Shown here piece after piece: positions 20,113 to 30,206 of a stretch of DNA of 64,000 bases. Both the position numbers and the translations under genes were made by a program. How positions within the stretch are numbered: position 1 is the first letter of the stretch; every line of letters starts with the position of its first letter. This DNA is from Snodgrassella communis (GTDB taxonomy: Bacteria; Pseudomonadota; Gammaproteobacteria; Burkholderiales; Neisseriaceae), in assembly GCF_914768045.1 (NCBI RefSeq), contig NZ_CAJZCD010000007.1:45768-109767 (forward strand). The letters run 5' to 3'. The notes below the pieces were generated by a model. The model was given only the letters and a program-made list of their open reading frames with translations. It was not told the origin of the DNA and did no database searches.

Positions 20113-20775
20113 ATGCCATCATTCCAATCACTTATTGAATTTTGTCAGGATGACTGGAATCGCTATATCCAACATGATTTTGTGCAACAAGTGGGTAAGG
20201 GAACGTTAGATAAATCCTGCTTTCAGCATTATTTAAAACAGGATTATCTTTTTTTGATTCAGTTTTCGCGTGCATGGGGGCTTGCGGTTTATAAAAGCCA
20301 CGATATTTTTGAGATACGGCAAGCTTTAGCTGGTCTTAAAGCTATTGTTGAAGTTGAACTGGATTTGCATATTCAGTACTGCAAGCAATGGGGCATAAGC
20401 AAACAGGAGCTTGATAATTTGCCGGAAGCTAAGGCCAATATTGCTTATACGCGTTATATGCTTGATGCAGGACAGCAGGGTGATCTGCTGGATTTGCATA
20501 TCGCACTGGCGCCCTGCCTGATTGGCTATGGAGTACTTGCGTGTTGGATTCAAGAACAATCATGGTATCAGGTGCACAACAATCCTTATCAGAGTTGGAT
20601 TGAGATGTATACAGGTGATGAATTTCATGCAGCCATGCAAACAGAGATTAACTGGATTAATCAGCATTTGGCCAATATTGATTCGCAGCGCTTTGAGCAG
20701 TTAGCAAAAATTTTTACCAAAGCAACACGATTAGAGGCTGATTTCTGGCAAATGGGTCTGGATAAAAGCTATTAG
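20113..20775 (+). CDS. tenA: TenA-family aminopyrimidine aminohydrolase (thiaminase II), thiamine salvage
   Basis: A 220-residue TenA protein that hydrolyses degraded thiamine or aminopyrimidine precursors to regenerate HMP for thiamine synthesis. The key residues fall at the expected positions: D44 (KQDYLF), catalytic C135 (LAPCLIGYG) and E208 in the C-terminal RLEADFW. I chose the ATG at 20113 because AAGGAG lies nine bases upstream; an open frame runs back into the riboswitch but is not translated. No other thiamine gene is adjacent. Control by the TPP riboswitch is clear. Confidence 0.95.
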   Translation: MPSFQSLIEFCQDDWNRYIQHDFVQQVGKGTLDKSCFQHYLKQDYLFLIQFSRAWGLAVYKSHDIFEIRQALAGLKAIVEVELDLHIQYCKQWGISKQELDNLPEAKANIAYTRYMLDAGQQGDLLDLHIALAPCLIGYGVLACWIQEQSWYQVHNNPYQSWIEMYTGDEFHAAMQTEINWINQHLANIDSQRFEQLAKIFTKATRLEADFWQMGLDKSY

Positions 20776-21098
20776 CAGTATCGATTTTTCTGTCAACATG
20801 AATGCCGACACAGTTAATCACTAGATAAATGCAAAACAGGAGTAATTCTGTGGAATTGAATTAGCCTTTATATTTGCTCAATTAACGCCAGACGTTTTGC
20901 TTATAAATTATCTTAATGATCATTCAATGTGGGTGATGAGTATTGGTTCTTGCTGATATTTTCAGATTGGAAAGCGCCATTGGCAGACTTTTAATTATTC
21001 GCTTTAAGCCTGAATTTTAACTCCGTATTGCGATTTCAATATTTATCAAGCAAGGCAATCGATACTTGCACCTGCTACTATTTGTCTGTTTCAATAGT
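20776..21098. other. Intergenic region, nothing recognised
   Basis: About 320 AT-rich bases between the convergent tenA and slyX genes. No open frame with a ribosome site and no clear terminator. Confidence 0.4.
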
Positions 21099-21338
21099 TT
21101 AATAATGTGGCGGAATTTCACTTGCCGGATTAAATGATTCGCCACCGCTATCTGCTCTGTCTGGCAGGCGCTGGTAAAGCAGGCGCAGTTGTGCCTGTTG
21201 TAAATCTAAGGTTTGTTGCAACCGGGCTATGGTATCACTCAGGCTCTGGATGGTTTCTTCCTGCAATGCGCTTTGTATTTCCAGCTCTTCGATGCGGTGC
21301 TGTAATTCGATATGTGCTTCATGCATGTTGTTTTCCAT
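21099..21338 (-). CDS. slyX: SlyX family protein
   Basis: A 79-residue SlyX protein, a small conserved coiled-coil protein of unknown role in proteobacteria. Heptad-rich helices cover residues 5-55 (ELQHRIEELEIQSALQEETI). The C-terminus ends EIPPHY, the conserved family tail. The initial MENNM leaves two possible ATG starts four codons apart. It lies downstream of the rpmB-rpmG terminator and is transcribed separately. Confidence 0.88.
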   Translation of the reverse strand: MENNMHEAHIELQHRIEELEIQSALQEETIQSLSDTIARLQQTLDLQQAQLRLLYQRLPDRADSGGESFNPASEIPPHY

Positions 21339-21390
21339 AGTGCGGCCATTTAGTCGGTAAATCTGATTTGTGTTTTATTATCGTTAATGA

Positions 21391-21425
21391 AAAAAACCTG
21401 AGCAATAAACTGCTCAGGTTTTTCA
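21391..21425 (-). terminator. Rho-independent terminator of rpmB-rpmG
   Basis: Perfect 10-bp arms AACCTGAGCA (21395-21404) and TGCTCAGGTT (21411-21420) with a six-base loop. On the minus strand the stem is followed by TTTTTTT-like bases just after rpmG. Confidence 0.88.
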
Positions 21426-21441
21426 AACCAGTATGAAACAA

Positions 21442-21597
21442 TTATTTCAGTTTGGTTTCTTTGTACATTACATGCTTACGCACTACTGGATCGAATTTTT
21501 TGATTTCGAATTTACCAGTCATGGTACGTTTATTTTTAGTAGTGGTATAGAAATGACCTGTACCAGCAGATGATTCCAGTTTGATTTTGTCGCGCAT
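21442..21597 (-). CDS. rpmG: 50S ribosomal protein L33
   Basis: A 51-residue ribosomal protein beginning [20 protein letters not shown] and ending [10 protein letters not shown], the standard non-Cys L33 form. It has no CxxC zinc motif, so it is the zinc-independent type. It follows rpmB after 26 bases, the usual L28-L33 pair, and ends before a strong terminator. Confidence 0.97.
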   Translation of the reverse strand: MRDKIKLESSAGTGHFYTTTKNKRTMTGKFEIKKFDPVVRKHVMYKETKLK

Positions 21598-21623
21598 TGC
21601 TCTATCCTTAAATCACTATATGA

Positions 21624-21857
21624 TTAAGCTTCACCGCGAGCGCGCAGGTCGGCCAATACTACTTCAATACCTAATTTGTCGATGGTGCGCAGAGCGGCGT
21701 TAGAAACGCGCAGACGAACCCAACGGTTTTCACTTTCAACCCAGAAACGACGTGATTGCAGGTTAGGCAAGAAACGGCGTTTGGTTTTGTTGTTGGCGTG
21801 TGACACGTTGTTGCCACTCATCGGGCGCTTACCGGTCACTTTACATACACGTGCCAT
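21624..21857 (-). CDS. rpmB: 50S ribosomal protein L28
   Basis: A 77-residue ribosomal protein starting [20 protein letters not shown], which is diagnostic for L28. It also contains [14 protein letters not shown] and ends LRARGEA. The in-frame extension back to 21926 is not part of the protein because L28 always begins at this MARVC. Co-transcribed with rpmG. Confidence 0.97.
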   Translation of the reverse strand: MARVCKVTGKRPMSGNNVSHANNKTKRRFLPNLQSRRFWVESENRWVRLRVSNAALRTIDKLGIEVVLADLRARGEA

Positions 21858-22121
21858 GGTTAACTCCAAACTTCTAATTAATTTTGTAAAACGCGATTTA
21901 TACCATGAAAAGCGGAATCTATTCAAGGGTTAAATCATTTTGTATAGCACGAGCAGGTAAAAATGTTGCTGTTAAATCAGGCATTGGCTGCTATAGCCTT
22001 GTCTGTGCACCGGCTAACTGATACGTTCAGATGGTAGCCAGTGCTATATTTTCAGCCACTGCTCGCGCTGCTAAAAGGATAGCTGGAACAATGCAGCCAG
22101 CCATCCTGACTGAGGTCACAA

Positions 22122-23624
22122 TTACTGCACCGTTGTCGTTGTGGTGGTAGTTGTTGTGGTTACGGTGGTGTTTGCAGCTGGTACTACAGTTTGCTGGTTG
22201 AGACCACCGCCCAGTGCTTTATAGATATCAGCACGGTTTTCCAGCAGGGTTTGCTGGGTGCGGAGCAATGCCTGCTGGGCTGCGTAGCTGTCGCGCTCGG
22301 CGTCTAGCTGTTCCAGTGAGCTGGCAATGCCATGTTTATAACGCAGCTGGGTGAGCCTGTAACGGTTGGTTTGTGCCTGCTCGCCACGTAGTTTCGCTTC
22401 ATACTGCTTTTGCAGCGAATCACGTGCTACCAATGCATCAGCCACATCACGGAAAGCAGCCTGTACTGTTTGCTCATACTGTGCCACGGCGATGTTTTTA
22501 CGTGCAGTAGCTAAATCCAGATTGCCTTTGTTTTGCCCCCAAGTGAAAATCGGCAAGGTAATCTGTGGTGTGAAGCTCCATGTACGATTTGGGCCATTGA
22601 ACAGATGGCCAATATCATTGCTGCCAGAACCAATGCCACCAATCAGGCTGATGCGCGGGAAAAATGCAGCCCGTGCTGCACCAATATTGGCATTGGCTGA
22701 TTTAAGCGCAAATTCAGCTGCACGTACATCCGGCCGCTGATACAGAATGGTAGACGGCAAGCCTACCGGCAGTTCGGCATTAACAAACTGGCGGCTTAAT
22801 GGTGCTACTGCGGGCAGGTCATCTGGTAATGGTTTGCCTACCAGCAGGGTTAAGGCATTATGCGCCTGATCACGTGCCTGTTTGGCGGCTGCATAATCTG
22901 CGCGCGCAGCTTCAATTTGCGCTTCGGCTACATCGACTTCTACCTGTGAAATCACGCCCGATTTGAATTGCAGATCGGTCAGGCGTTTGCTTTCTTGACG
23001 AGATATCAAGACACGATTGGATAAGTCCATTTGTGCCTGAGCGATGCGTTCATTAAAGTAGGCTTTGGCCACGCTGGCTATCAGGCTGATTTGGGTGGAA
23101 TCGCGTACCTGTTTCTGCTGGAAATACTGATTCAGAGCTGCATCAGACAGGCTTTTCACCCGTCCGAACAAGTCCAGCTCGAATGCGGTAACACCCAAAC
23201 CAACGTTATACGATTCAGCAATATAGCTGGTTTGCTGGCCGGTAGCGTCACGCATGGCACTCAAATCCCGCGCAACACGGGAACGGCCGCCATTGCCGGT
23301 AGCAGCCAGCGCAGGCAGGCGATCGGCGCGCTGGATAACGTATTGGGCACGTACAGCTTCTACGTTTAAGGCAGCCACACGCAAATCACGGTTATTGGTC
23401 AATGCCAGACTGATAATCTGTTTCAGGCGTTCATCAGCAAAATAATCCTGCCAGCCCAGATTGGCCGCCGCTACAGCACCAGCCAGCTGGTTGTTGGCAG
23501 CTGCACGGGGAAAAGTTTCTGCCATTTCTACTTGTGGCTGGTGATAGCGCGGTGCCATTGAGCAGGCAGACATTACCCCGGCTGTTAATACAGCCAGCAG
23601 GGTAGGTTTTACTAGGTGTTTCAT
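22122..23624 (-). CDS. mtrE: Outer-membrane efflux lipoprotein (MtrE/OprM type)
   Basis: A 500-residue TolC-family channel that completes a tripartite RND pump. The lipobox is MSAC at about residue 20. Repeated helical segments with the TolC motifs follow ([20 protein letters not shown] and [20 protein letters not shown]). The C-terminus ends in an unusual run of about ten Thr residues. The start overlaps the pump gene's stop by four bases (ATGA), so the two are translationally coupled. It is the last gene of mtrCDE. Function by homology: drug, fatty-acid and bile-type compound export. Confidence 0.93.
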   Translation of the reverse strand: MKHLVKPTLLAVLTAGVMSACSMAPRYHQPQVEMAETFPRAAANNQLAGAVAAANLGWQDYFADERLKQIISLALTNNRDLRVAALNVEAVRAQYVIQRADRLPALAATGNGGRSRVARDLSAMRDATGQQTSYIAESYNVGLGVTAFELDLFGRVKSLSDAALNQYFQQKQVRDSTQISLIASVAKAYFNERIAQAQMDLSNRVLISRQESKRLTDLQFKSGVISQVEVDVAEAQIEAARADYAAAKQARDQAHNALTLLVGKPLPDDLPAVAPLSRQFVNAELPVGLPSTILYQRPDVRAAEFALKSANANIGAARAAFFPRISLIGGIGSGSNDIGHLFNGPNRTWSFTPQITLPIFTWGQNKGNLDLATARKNIAVAQYEQTVQAAFRDVADALVARDSLQKQYEAKLRGEQAQTNRYRLTQLRYKHGIASSLEQLDAERDSYAAQQALLRTQQTLLENRADIYKALGGGLNQQTVVPAANTTVTTTTTTTTTTVQ

Positions 23625-26600
23625 GCTTTATCCTCTTTGTCTGTCTGTACGGTCGCGCTGCCATCACTGTTTACGGTAATGGGCAGGTTTTTGCTGTTAT
23701 CAGGCGTATGGCCACCTTTATCGTTCTTTTGTCTGCTGAACAGGCTACGTACAGTTGAGTAGAACACGGGCACAAAGAATACGGCCAGACAGGTACCTAC
23801 TAACATCCCCCACAATACGCTGGTACCAATTGCACGCTGACTGGCAGAAGAAGCGCCACTGGCAAAATACAACGGTACTACACCCATAATGAAGGCGATA
23901 GAGGTCATCAGAATCGGGCGGAAACGCAGGTGTGCAGCAGCCAGTGCTGCTTCCAGCGGGGATTTGCCCTGCTCTTGCAACTCTTTGGCAAATTCCACAA
24001 TCAGAATGGCGTTTTTAGCACTCAAACCAATCACGGTAATCAGCCCCACCTGAAAATAGACGTCGTTTTCCATGCCACGCAGCCATGTGCCCAATACTAC
24101 GCCAAGCAGACCAAGTGGTACCACCAGCATAACAGACAGTGGGATTGTCCAGCTTTCGTACAGTGCGGCCAGACAGAGGAATACCGCCAGCAGGGAGAAC
24201 ATATAGAGGACGGTAGACTGGTTACCGGCGTCTTTTTCCTCTTTGGACAGACCTGTCCATTCGTAACCAAAACCATCAGGCAGTTTGCTGGCCATTTTTT
24301 CCATTTCGGCCATGGCATCACCAGTACTGTAGCCCGGAGCTGCATTACCGGTAATAGACATGGCGGTATAGCCGTTATAGCGGACTGTTTGCGCCGGACC
24401 GGTGATCCAGTGGGTTTTCATGATGCCAGACAAGGGAACGGGTTGTCCCTGTGCATTGTTAACAGTGAGTTTGCTCAGGTCTTCCGGTGTCATGCGAGAG
24501 GCTACATCGGCCTGTACAATCACGCGCTGCATACGCCCTTTATTCGGGAAGTCATTTACGTAATTGGAACCCAGTGCGGTACTCAGTACGGTGGTGATAT
24601 CACCAAATGAAACACCTTGTGCATTAGCTGCATCACGGTCGATATCAATCTGTAATTGAGGTTCGTCTTCCATGCCATCCGGACGTACCTGTGTCAGCAC
24701 TTTGCTTTCACGCGCCATGCCCAGTAGCTGGTTACGTGCTGCCAGTAATGCTTCATGGCCTTTACCACCACGATCCTGTAGGCGGAAGCTGAAACCGGTA
24801 CTGGTACCGAGTTCAGGGATGGATGGTGGCACCAGTGCAAAGATATAACCATCACGAACTGAACCCATCATGGCACCGGTAATGCGTTTGGCCAGTGAGT
24901 TGGCACTGTGTTCTGCGCCGTCACGCTCAGACCAGTCTTTCAGTACCAGAAAGCTCAAACCTACGTTCTGCCCCTGACCAGTCATACTGAAGCCCAATAT
25001 TGATACCATATTTTTCACTTCAGGCTGATGGAGCGTGAAGTCTTCCATTTTCTTGAAGGTATCCAGTGTACGATGCTGGGTAGCGCCCGGTGGTAACTGA
25101 ATCAATCCGATAGAGTAACCCTGATCTTCTTCCGGCAGGAATGAAGTCGGCAGGCGCCCCATCACAAACAGTGCACAGCCGGTAAGAATGGCGTAAATGA
25201 TAAACATGCGCACACTGCGATGCAGCATGTATGCTACTTTGGATTCGTATTTTTTGGTGCCACTGTTAAATTTGCGGTTAAACCAGCCATAGAAACCTTT
25301 TTTCTCAGCCTCGTGTTCGGCAATCGGCTTGAGCAAAGTAGCACACAGAGCCGGTGTTAAAGACAGTGCCAGAAAAGCAGAGAAGAAGATGGCCACAGAC
25401 ATAACGATGGAGAACTGGCGGTAAATATTACCGGTAGAACCAGAGAAAAACGCCATCGGGATAAACACAGTAATCAGTACCACGGTAATACCTACCACGG
25501 CGCCGGAAATCTGTCCCATGGCTTTTTCGGTAGCCGGTTTGGGCGGTAAATGCTCTTCCGCCATAATACGCTCAACGTTTTCCACCACCACGATGGCATC
25601 ATCGACCACAATACCGATTACCAGCACCATAGCAAACATGGTCAGTACGTTAATTGACAAGCCGGCAACATACATGATGGAAAAGGCACCCAGCAAGGCA
25701 ATCGGTACCACAATGGTCGGAATCAGGGTATAGCGGATATTTTGCAGGAACAGCAGCATTACCAAGAATACCAGTACGATGGCTTCTACCAGTGTATGTA
25801 CCACTTTTTCAATGGAAATACTTACAAAAGTAGAGCTGTCATACGGAGCAGACCAGCTCATGCCAGCCGGGAAATATTTCTGCAAATCAGCCAGTTTGGC
25901 CTTAACGGCATTGGCTGTTGCCAGTGCATTACCTTTGGAGGTTAGCTGAATACCGGCACCTACCACGTCTTTACCATTCAGACGCGCACCAGTAGAGTAA
26001 TCCTGTTTACCCAGCTCTACCCGGGCAACGTCTTTCAGGCGTACCAGCGAACCATCGGTATTGGCTTTGACAATAATATTTTCAAACTGTTCAACTGTTT
26101 TTAGCTGGCCGGGAACGACGATGGTCGCTGTGGTCTGAATATTGTCAGGAGATGGCAAGGCGCCCAGACTACCGGCAGAAATCTGCTGGTTCTGTGCCGC
26201 CACCGCAGCATTAACAGCGCCCGGTGTCAGATTCACGCTGCGTAATTTGTCTGAATCCAGCCAGATACGTATGGCACGTTCGGAACCGAACACCATTACG
26301 TTACCCACACCATCAATACGCTGTAATTCCGGCTGAATGTTACGTGCCACGTAGTCAGCCATGTCTGCCGGTGTCAGGTTGGGATTATCACTGGTATACA
26401 TGGTTACCATCAGGAAGTTACTGCGTGATTTGGCAATCTGTACACCAGTCTGTTTCACCATGGCAGGCAAACGCGGCTCTGCCCGAGACAAGGCATTCTG
26501 CACATTCATCTGGGCGATATCGTCATCGGTACCCGGATAGAAAGTTAAGGTTAATGTACCTGTACCATTGGACAGTGATTTGGCCTCCATATAATCCAGA

Positions 26601-26821
26601 TTTTCCAGACCATTCATCTCACGTTCAATACGCGACAATACAGTATCTTCAATAGTCTGGGCATCGGCACCCGGATAGGCAATGGTCAGGGTAATGGAAG
26701 GAGGTGCTACAGTCGGATACTGGGCAACAGGTAGCTTGGTAATACACACTATACCGGCAATGATGATGAACAGTGCCACCACCCATGCAAAAATCGGTCG
26801 GTTAATAAAAAATCGTGACAT
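23621..26821 (-). CDS. mtrD: RND multidrug efflux pump (MtrD/AcrB type, HAE1)
   Basis: A 1066-residue inner-membrane proton-driven pump of the hydrophobe/amphiphile (HAE1) family. It begins [20 protein letters not shown], the family signature. The TM4 proton-relay pair is D407-D408 ([18 protein letters not shown]). Two large periplasmic loops and twelve membrane spans fit the length. It works with the MtrC adaptor and the MtrE channel encoded on either side. The last 45 residues after the final span are polar. Confidence 0.96.
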   Translation of the reverse strand: MSRFFINRPIFAWVVALFIIIAGIVCITKLPVAQYPTVAPPSITLTIAYPGADAQTIEDTVLSRIEREMNGLENLDYMEAKSLSNGTGTLTLTFYPGTDDDIAQMNVQNALSRAEPRLPAMVKQTGVQIAKSRSNFLMVTMYTSDNPNLTPADMADYVARNIQPELQRIDGVGNVMVFGSERAIRIWLDSDKLRSVNLTPGAVNAAVAAQNQQISAGSLGALPSPDNIQTTATIVVPGQLKTVEQFENIIVKANTDGSLVRLKDVARVELGKQDYSTGARLNGKDVVGAGIQLTSKGNALATANAVKAKLADLQKYFPAGMSWSAPYDSSTFVSISIEKVVHTLVEAIVLVFLVMLLFLQNIRYTLIPTIVVPIALLGAFSIMYVAGLSINVLTMFAMVLVIGIVVDDAIVVVENVERIMAEEHLPPKPATEKAMGQISGAVVGITVVLITVFIPMAFFSGSTGNIYRQFSIVMSVAIFFSAFLALSLTPALCATLLKPIAEHEAEKKGFYGWFNRKFNSGTKKYESKVAYMLHRSVRMFIIYAILTGCALFVMGRLPTSFLPEEDQGYSIGLIQLPPGATQHRTLDTFKKMEDFTLHQPEVKNMVSILGFSMTGQGQNVGLSFLVLKDWSERDGAEHSANSLAKRITGAMMGSVRDGYIFALVPPSIPELGTSTGFSFRLQDRGGKGHEALLAARNQLLGMARESKVLTQVRPDGMEDEPQLQIDIDRDAANAQGVSFGDITTVLSTALGSNYVNDFPNKGRMQRVIVQADVASRMTPEDLSKLTVNNAQGQPVPLSGIMKTHWITGPAQTVRYNGYTAMSITGNAAPGYSTGDAMAEMEKMASKLPDGFGYEWTGLSKEEKDAGNQSTVLYMFSLLAVFLCLAALYESWTIPLSVMLVVPLGLLGVVLGTWLRGMENDVYFQVGLITVIGLSAKNAILIVEFAKELQEQGKSPLEAALAAAHLRFRPILMTSIAFIMGVVPLYFASGASSASQRAIGTSVLWGMLVGTCLAVFFVPVFYSTVRSLFSRQKNDKGGHTPDNSKNLPITVNSDGSATVQTDKEDKA

Positions 26822-26833
26822 ATTACATATTCC

Positions 26834-28099
26834 TTACTTGGCCTGAGAGGCAGATGCCGCAGAGGCCTTAGGTGCAGAGGCAGCCTGAACAGGAGCTGAT
26901 GCCTGAACAGGAGCTGATGCCTGAACAGGAGCTGATGCCGGAGCATTGGCTGATGCCGGTTTCCACGGCTGGGTCTGAACTTTCTTCGCACCGGTTAATT
27001 GCACCAGTGCCAGTCCATCCATTGCTACTTTATCACCAGCGCGCAGACCACCGCTGATTACCCAGTCTGTGCCTTTTTGCTGAACAACGGTTACCGGACG
27101 AATAGCCAGACTGCCATCGGCATTAACCACAGTAACAGTATCACCGCTGGCACCACGGGTTACCGCTTGCTGAGGCACCACAATGGCATTCTGGATTTCA
27201 GCCTGCGGAATTTCTACCCGCACAAACTGGCCTGGCAATAACATATCGTTATCATTTGGAATTTCGGCACGTACTTTAACTTCGCCCGTGCCCTCATCCA
27301 CAGTCATATCGGTAAACAGCAGACGACCTTTTTGCGGATATTCACTGCCGTCATCCAGCTTGATGGCTACTTCCACAGCACCATTGATGGTTTTCATTCT
27401 GCCCGCGGCAATATCCTGACGGATTTTCATCGCCTGTGTCGCCGTCTGGGTTAGGTCAACATATAAAGTATGGGTTTGCTGAATCAGAGCCAGTTTAGTA
27501 ACATCATTCTGGCCAACCAGTGCACCTTCAGTAACCAGTGCCTTACCAATGCGTCCTGAAATCGGCGCACGTACATATGCGTAGCCAACATTAATCTGTG
27601 CAGATTTAATTGCAGCCTGTGCACTGTCAATTTGTGCATGTGCCAGACGCTGTTGGGCAATCGCCTGATCAAATTCCTGTTTACTGATGGCATTAGCGGC
27701 TACCAGCGGGCGATACCGGGCAACATCAGCATCAGCTTTCGCTGCATTGGCCTGTGCTGTAGCCAAACTGGCGCGCGCAGATTGCAGGGAGGCCAGATAA
27801 GGCGCATTGTCAATTTGGAATAATGGCTGCCCTTGTTGAACATAGGTGCCTTCTGTAAATAAGCGTTTCAGCAAAACACCGGCTACACGGGCACGCACTT
27901 CTGACTCGCGAATCGGTTTTAAACGGCCAGTCAGCTCGGTATCTATAGTTACCGTTTGCGGACGTACAGTCAGCACACTGACCATTGGTGCTTGTGGCGC
28001 TGGTGCATTTTCTTTTTTGCCACAGGCAGCCAATACCAGCGCACTGGCAAGTACTATCGCACTGATGCGCCATTTATCTGCTCTTCGATTCGTTCCCAT
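26834..28099 (-). CDS. mtrC: RND efflux periplasmic adaptor lipoprotein (MtrC/AcrA type)
   Basis: A membrane-fusion lipoprotein bridging MtrD and MtrE. The lipobox is LAAC around residue 26. Family pieces are LTGRLKPIRESEVRARVAG, a lipoyl-type segment GTYVQQGQPLFQID, the alpha-hairpin and VRAPISGRIGKALVTEGALV. ATG 28099 has GAGG five bases upstream; a GTG two codons earlier is possible. The C-terminal tail is Ala/Ser/Pro/Gln-rich and contains three perfect 18-bp repeats. First gene of mtrCDE, divergent from mtrR. Confidence 0.95.
   Translation of the reverse strand: MGTNRRADKWRISAIVLASALVLAACGKKENAPAPQAPMVSVLTVRPQTVTIDTELTGRLKPIRESEVRARVAGVLLKRLFTEGTYVQQGQPLFQIDNAPYLASLQSARASLATAQANAAKADADVARYRPLVAANAISKQEFDQAIAQQRLAHAQIDSAQAAIKSAQINVGYAYVRAPISGRIGKALVTEGALVGQNDVTKLALIQQTHTLYVDLTQTATQAMKIRQDIAAGRMKTINGAVEVAIKLDDGSEYPQKGRLLFTDMTVDEGTGEVKVRAEIPNDNDMLLPGQFVRVEIPQAEIQNAIVVPQQAVTRGASGDTVTVVNADGSLAIRPVTVVQQKGTDWVISGGLRAGDKVAMDGLALVQLTGAKKVQTQPWKPASANAPASAPVQASAPVQASAPVQAASAPKASAASASQAK
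26884..26937. repeat. Three perfect 18-bp tandem repeats in the mtrC 3' end
   Basis: The 18-mer CCTGAACAGGAGCTGATG occurs at 26884, 26902 and 26920 without mismatch. Each copy adds six residues (a PVQASA permutation) to the adaptor's C-terminal tail, so copy-number changes keep the frame. Confidence 0.9.
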
Positions 28100-28275
28100 A
28101 CTCACCTCAATATGTGCATATATACTTAAAGATTAAATGAATTTTTACTCTGCTGTGCTAAAAATATGACACAAATAACGCCAGTATCGACACCACAGGC
28201 AGCCAGAACAGAAACTTCAGGCAATCTGCGATGCGACAACAGACGATTAAATAAAAATGGCTTTACGCTGCGCAT

Positions 28276-28299
28276 TATACATGCAACAATGTATGTATA
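28276..28299. promoter_or_regulatory. AcrR/MtrR-type palindromic operator
   Basis: Between the divergent mtrC and mtrR genes, an imperfect palindrome reads TACATACATTGTTGCATG on the minus strand and continues TATA. It closely resembles the E. coli acrAB operator (TACATACATT...AATGTATGTA). It is the obvious candidate site for the adjacent TetR-family regulator. Confidence 0.7.
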
Positions 28300-28410
28300 C
28301 CAGATGTAATAAATTTAATACTTTAGTTATTTTAATCAAAAAAACCTGTGCTAATCTGGATTAAATACAGATTTGCCTAAATTTAATTTACAGATTAACG
28401 GAAATTTATT

Positions 28411-29040
28411 ATGCGCAAGACCAAAGAGGAATCCCTGCAAACCAAAGAGGCTCTTATGGCTGCGGCATTGGACATTTTTTATCGGCGTGGCGTCAGCCGA
28501 GCTTCGCTACAGGAGATTGCCAGCGCAGCCGGTGTCACCCGCGGTGCTTTATACTGGCATTTCAAGAATAAAGAGGACCTGTTTGATGCATTATTCCAAC
28601 AATTTTTCAGTAAATTGAGCGAGCAGCTGCAACATGACATCGACACCAGCTCCCCGGATGCATTAAACAACCTGATGCAGGCACTAAAACAGATGTTTCA
28701 GCGCATGGCGGCTGATGATAATTACCGTAAATTCTGTTACATACTGCATCTGAATTGTGAACATACCGCCGACAACAGTGCCATAGTCGCATTGTTGCAA
28801 AAATACCAAAATTTATGGTGGCAGAACTTGTGTGCTGTGTTTCAGGTGTGCTGTCAGCAACATGTTCTGCCCGCAAATATCAATATCCAGCAGGCTGCCC
28901 TGTACTTTCAGGCACTGTTCATGGGGCTGACGAACTTATGGCTAACAACTCCGCATACCATAGATATAACCAGCATCGCACCCAATTTTATTAATATTGC
29001 GCTTGAGTCACTGCAACATAATCCGAATCTGCGCCAATGA
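28411..29040 (+). CDS. mtrR: TetR-family repressor of the mtr efflux operon
   Basis: A 209-residue AcrR/MtrR-type regulator. The N-terminal DNA-binding domain carries the canonical HTH (ASLQEIASAAGVTRGALYWH, about residues 31-50, followed by FKNKEDLFDALF). The C-terminal 150 residues form the variable ligand-binding helical domain. It is divergent from mtrCDE, as in Neisseria, and a palindromic operator lies between them. It probably represses mtrCDE and itself, released by hydrophobic compounds. A GGAA ribosome site precedes the ATG. Confidence 0.92.
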   Translation: MRKTKEESLQTKEALMAAALDIFYRRGVSRASLQEIASAAGVTRGALYWHFKNKEDLFDALFQQFFSKLSEQLQHDIDTSSPDALNNLMQALKQMFQRMAADDNYRKFCYILHLNCEHTADNSAIVALLQKYQNLWWQNLCAVFQVCCQQHVLPANINIQQAALYFQALFMGLTNLWLTTPHTIDITSIAPNFINIALESLQHNPNLRQ

Positions 29041-29147
29041 CTTACTAGCCATATAATAAGGTACACATGCAGCAATGCCAGACAGCATCTAGTTCTGGCA
29101 TTTACCTACTACACTGTCTGGTCTGACTGATAACTGCGGACAGCTAA

Positions 29148-29600
29148 TTAATCATCATCCCGTACACGTAATAACATCACGGGAATATCAGACTGGCGTA
29201 AAACACCTTCCGCAACTGAACCCATTAAAATATGCATAAAACCACTAAAGCCATGGGTACCCATCACCAGTAAGTCTACATTGTGTTCAGTAGCTTCCTG
29301 AATCAGCATATCGGCTATCTTGTCACCGGCACTTTCCACCACCTCAATTTCATGATGTAAGCCAGATTCTTTAAGCAATTTCTCAGCTTGTTCCAAACCT
29401 TTCTTACCAGCTGCATTTACTGCCTTGCGTACTTCTTCAGAAGGCAACGCACCAACACCACCCCAGCTAAATTGAGCCAGATCCACAACATTAACCACAC
29501 GCAAGACAGCATTACATAATCTGGCCAGCATAATTGCTTCCTGCAATGCACGCATGGCGGCTGCGCTTTCATCTACCGGTACCATAATTTTGTGATACAT
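29148..29600 (-). CDS. Universal stress protein (UspA family)
   Basis: A 150-residue UspA-domain protein. It opens MYHKIMVPVDESAAAMRALQ and carries the ATP-binding motif GTHGFSGFMHILMGSVAEGV (G-2x-G-9x-G-S), ending with the DIPVMLLRVR strand. Nucleotide binding is likely. A GGGAG ribosome site lies seven bases upstream. Monocistronic between mtrR and the divergent thioesterase gene. Confidence 0.93.
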   Translation of the reverse strand: MYHKIMVPVDESAAAMRALQEAIMLARLCNAVLRVVNVVDLAQFSWGGVGALPSEEVRKAVNAAGKKGLEQAEKLLKESGLHHEIEVVESAGDKIADMLIQEATEHNVDLLVMGTHGFSGFMHILMGSVAEGVLRQSDIPVMLLRVRDDD

Positions 29601-29774
29601 CGTGATTCTCCCTGCTCAACAAACATAATCCTGTTTGTAAGAAACTGAAAAACAGCTATATAACCAGAAAAATACTGACAAAGCTTAGCACAAATTTGTC
29701 TGTTGCAAACACCAGCCAGCCCAGAGCATTGTAAAACCTGTTACTATCCAGCCTAAATTAAGTAAGGATAATCC

Positions 29775-30206
29775 ATGAGCCGCATTCATATCGAACCACC
29801 TGAACACTGGTTATTTCATACCTGCATCAGTGTACATATCGGCGATATTAATTATGGTAACCATCTGGCCAATGATGCCATACTGCGCCTGTGCCATGAG
29901 GCACGCCTGCGTTTACTGGCGTCTTTAGGCTTCAGTGAGATGGATGCCGGTGGCACCGGCCTGATTATGCTGGATGCGGCACTGCAATTTCAGGGACAGG
30001 GTTTTTATGGTGATAAACTCGACTTTGATTTGGGGATAACCGGCCTGAACAATACTGGTTTCGGTCTGGTTTACCGCATTCGCCGAACCAATGATGGCAC
30101 AGCCATTGCCATGGTAAAAACCAATATGGCCTTTTTTAACTACCAGCGCCAGCGTATCAGCCGTACACCGGAAATTTTTCGCAACGCCCTTGCCCAGAGT
30201 CATTAA
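29775..30206 (+). CDS. Hotdog-fold acyl-CoA thioesterase
   Basis: A 143-residue single-hotdog-domain protein related to YbgC/4-hydroxybenzoyl-CoA thioesterases. The active-site stretch is INYGNHLANDAILRLCHEARL, where a catalytic Asp/Asn and helix follow the first strand. Substrate unknown. It ends one base before the xerC start, so the two are co-transcribed. AAGGA lies eight bases before the ATG. Confidence 0.82.
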   Translation: MSRIHIEPPEHWLFHTCISVHIGDINYGNHLANDAILRLCHEARLRLLASLGFSEMDAGGTGLIMLDAALQFQGQGFYGDKLDFDLGITGLNNTGFGLVYRIRRTNDGTAIAMVKTNMAFFNYQRQRISRTPEIFRNALAQSH

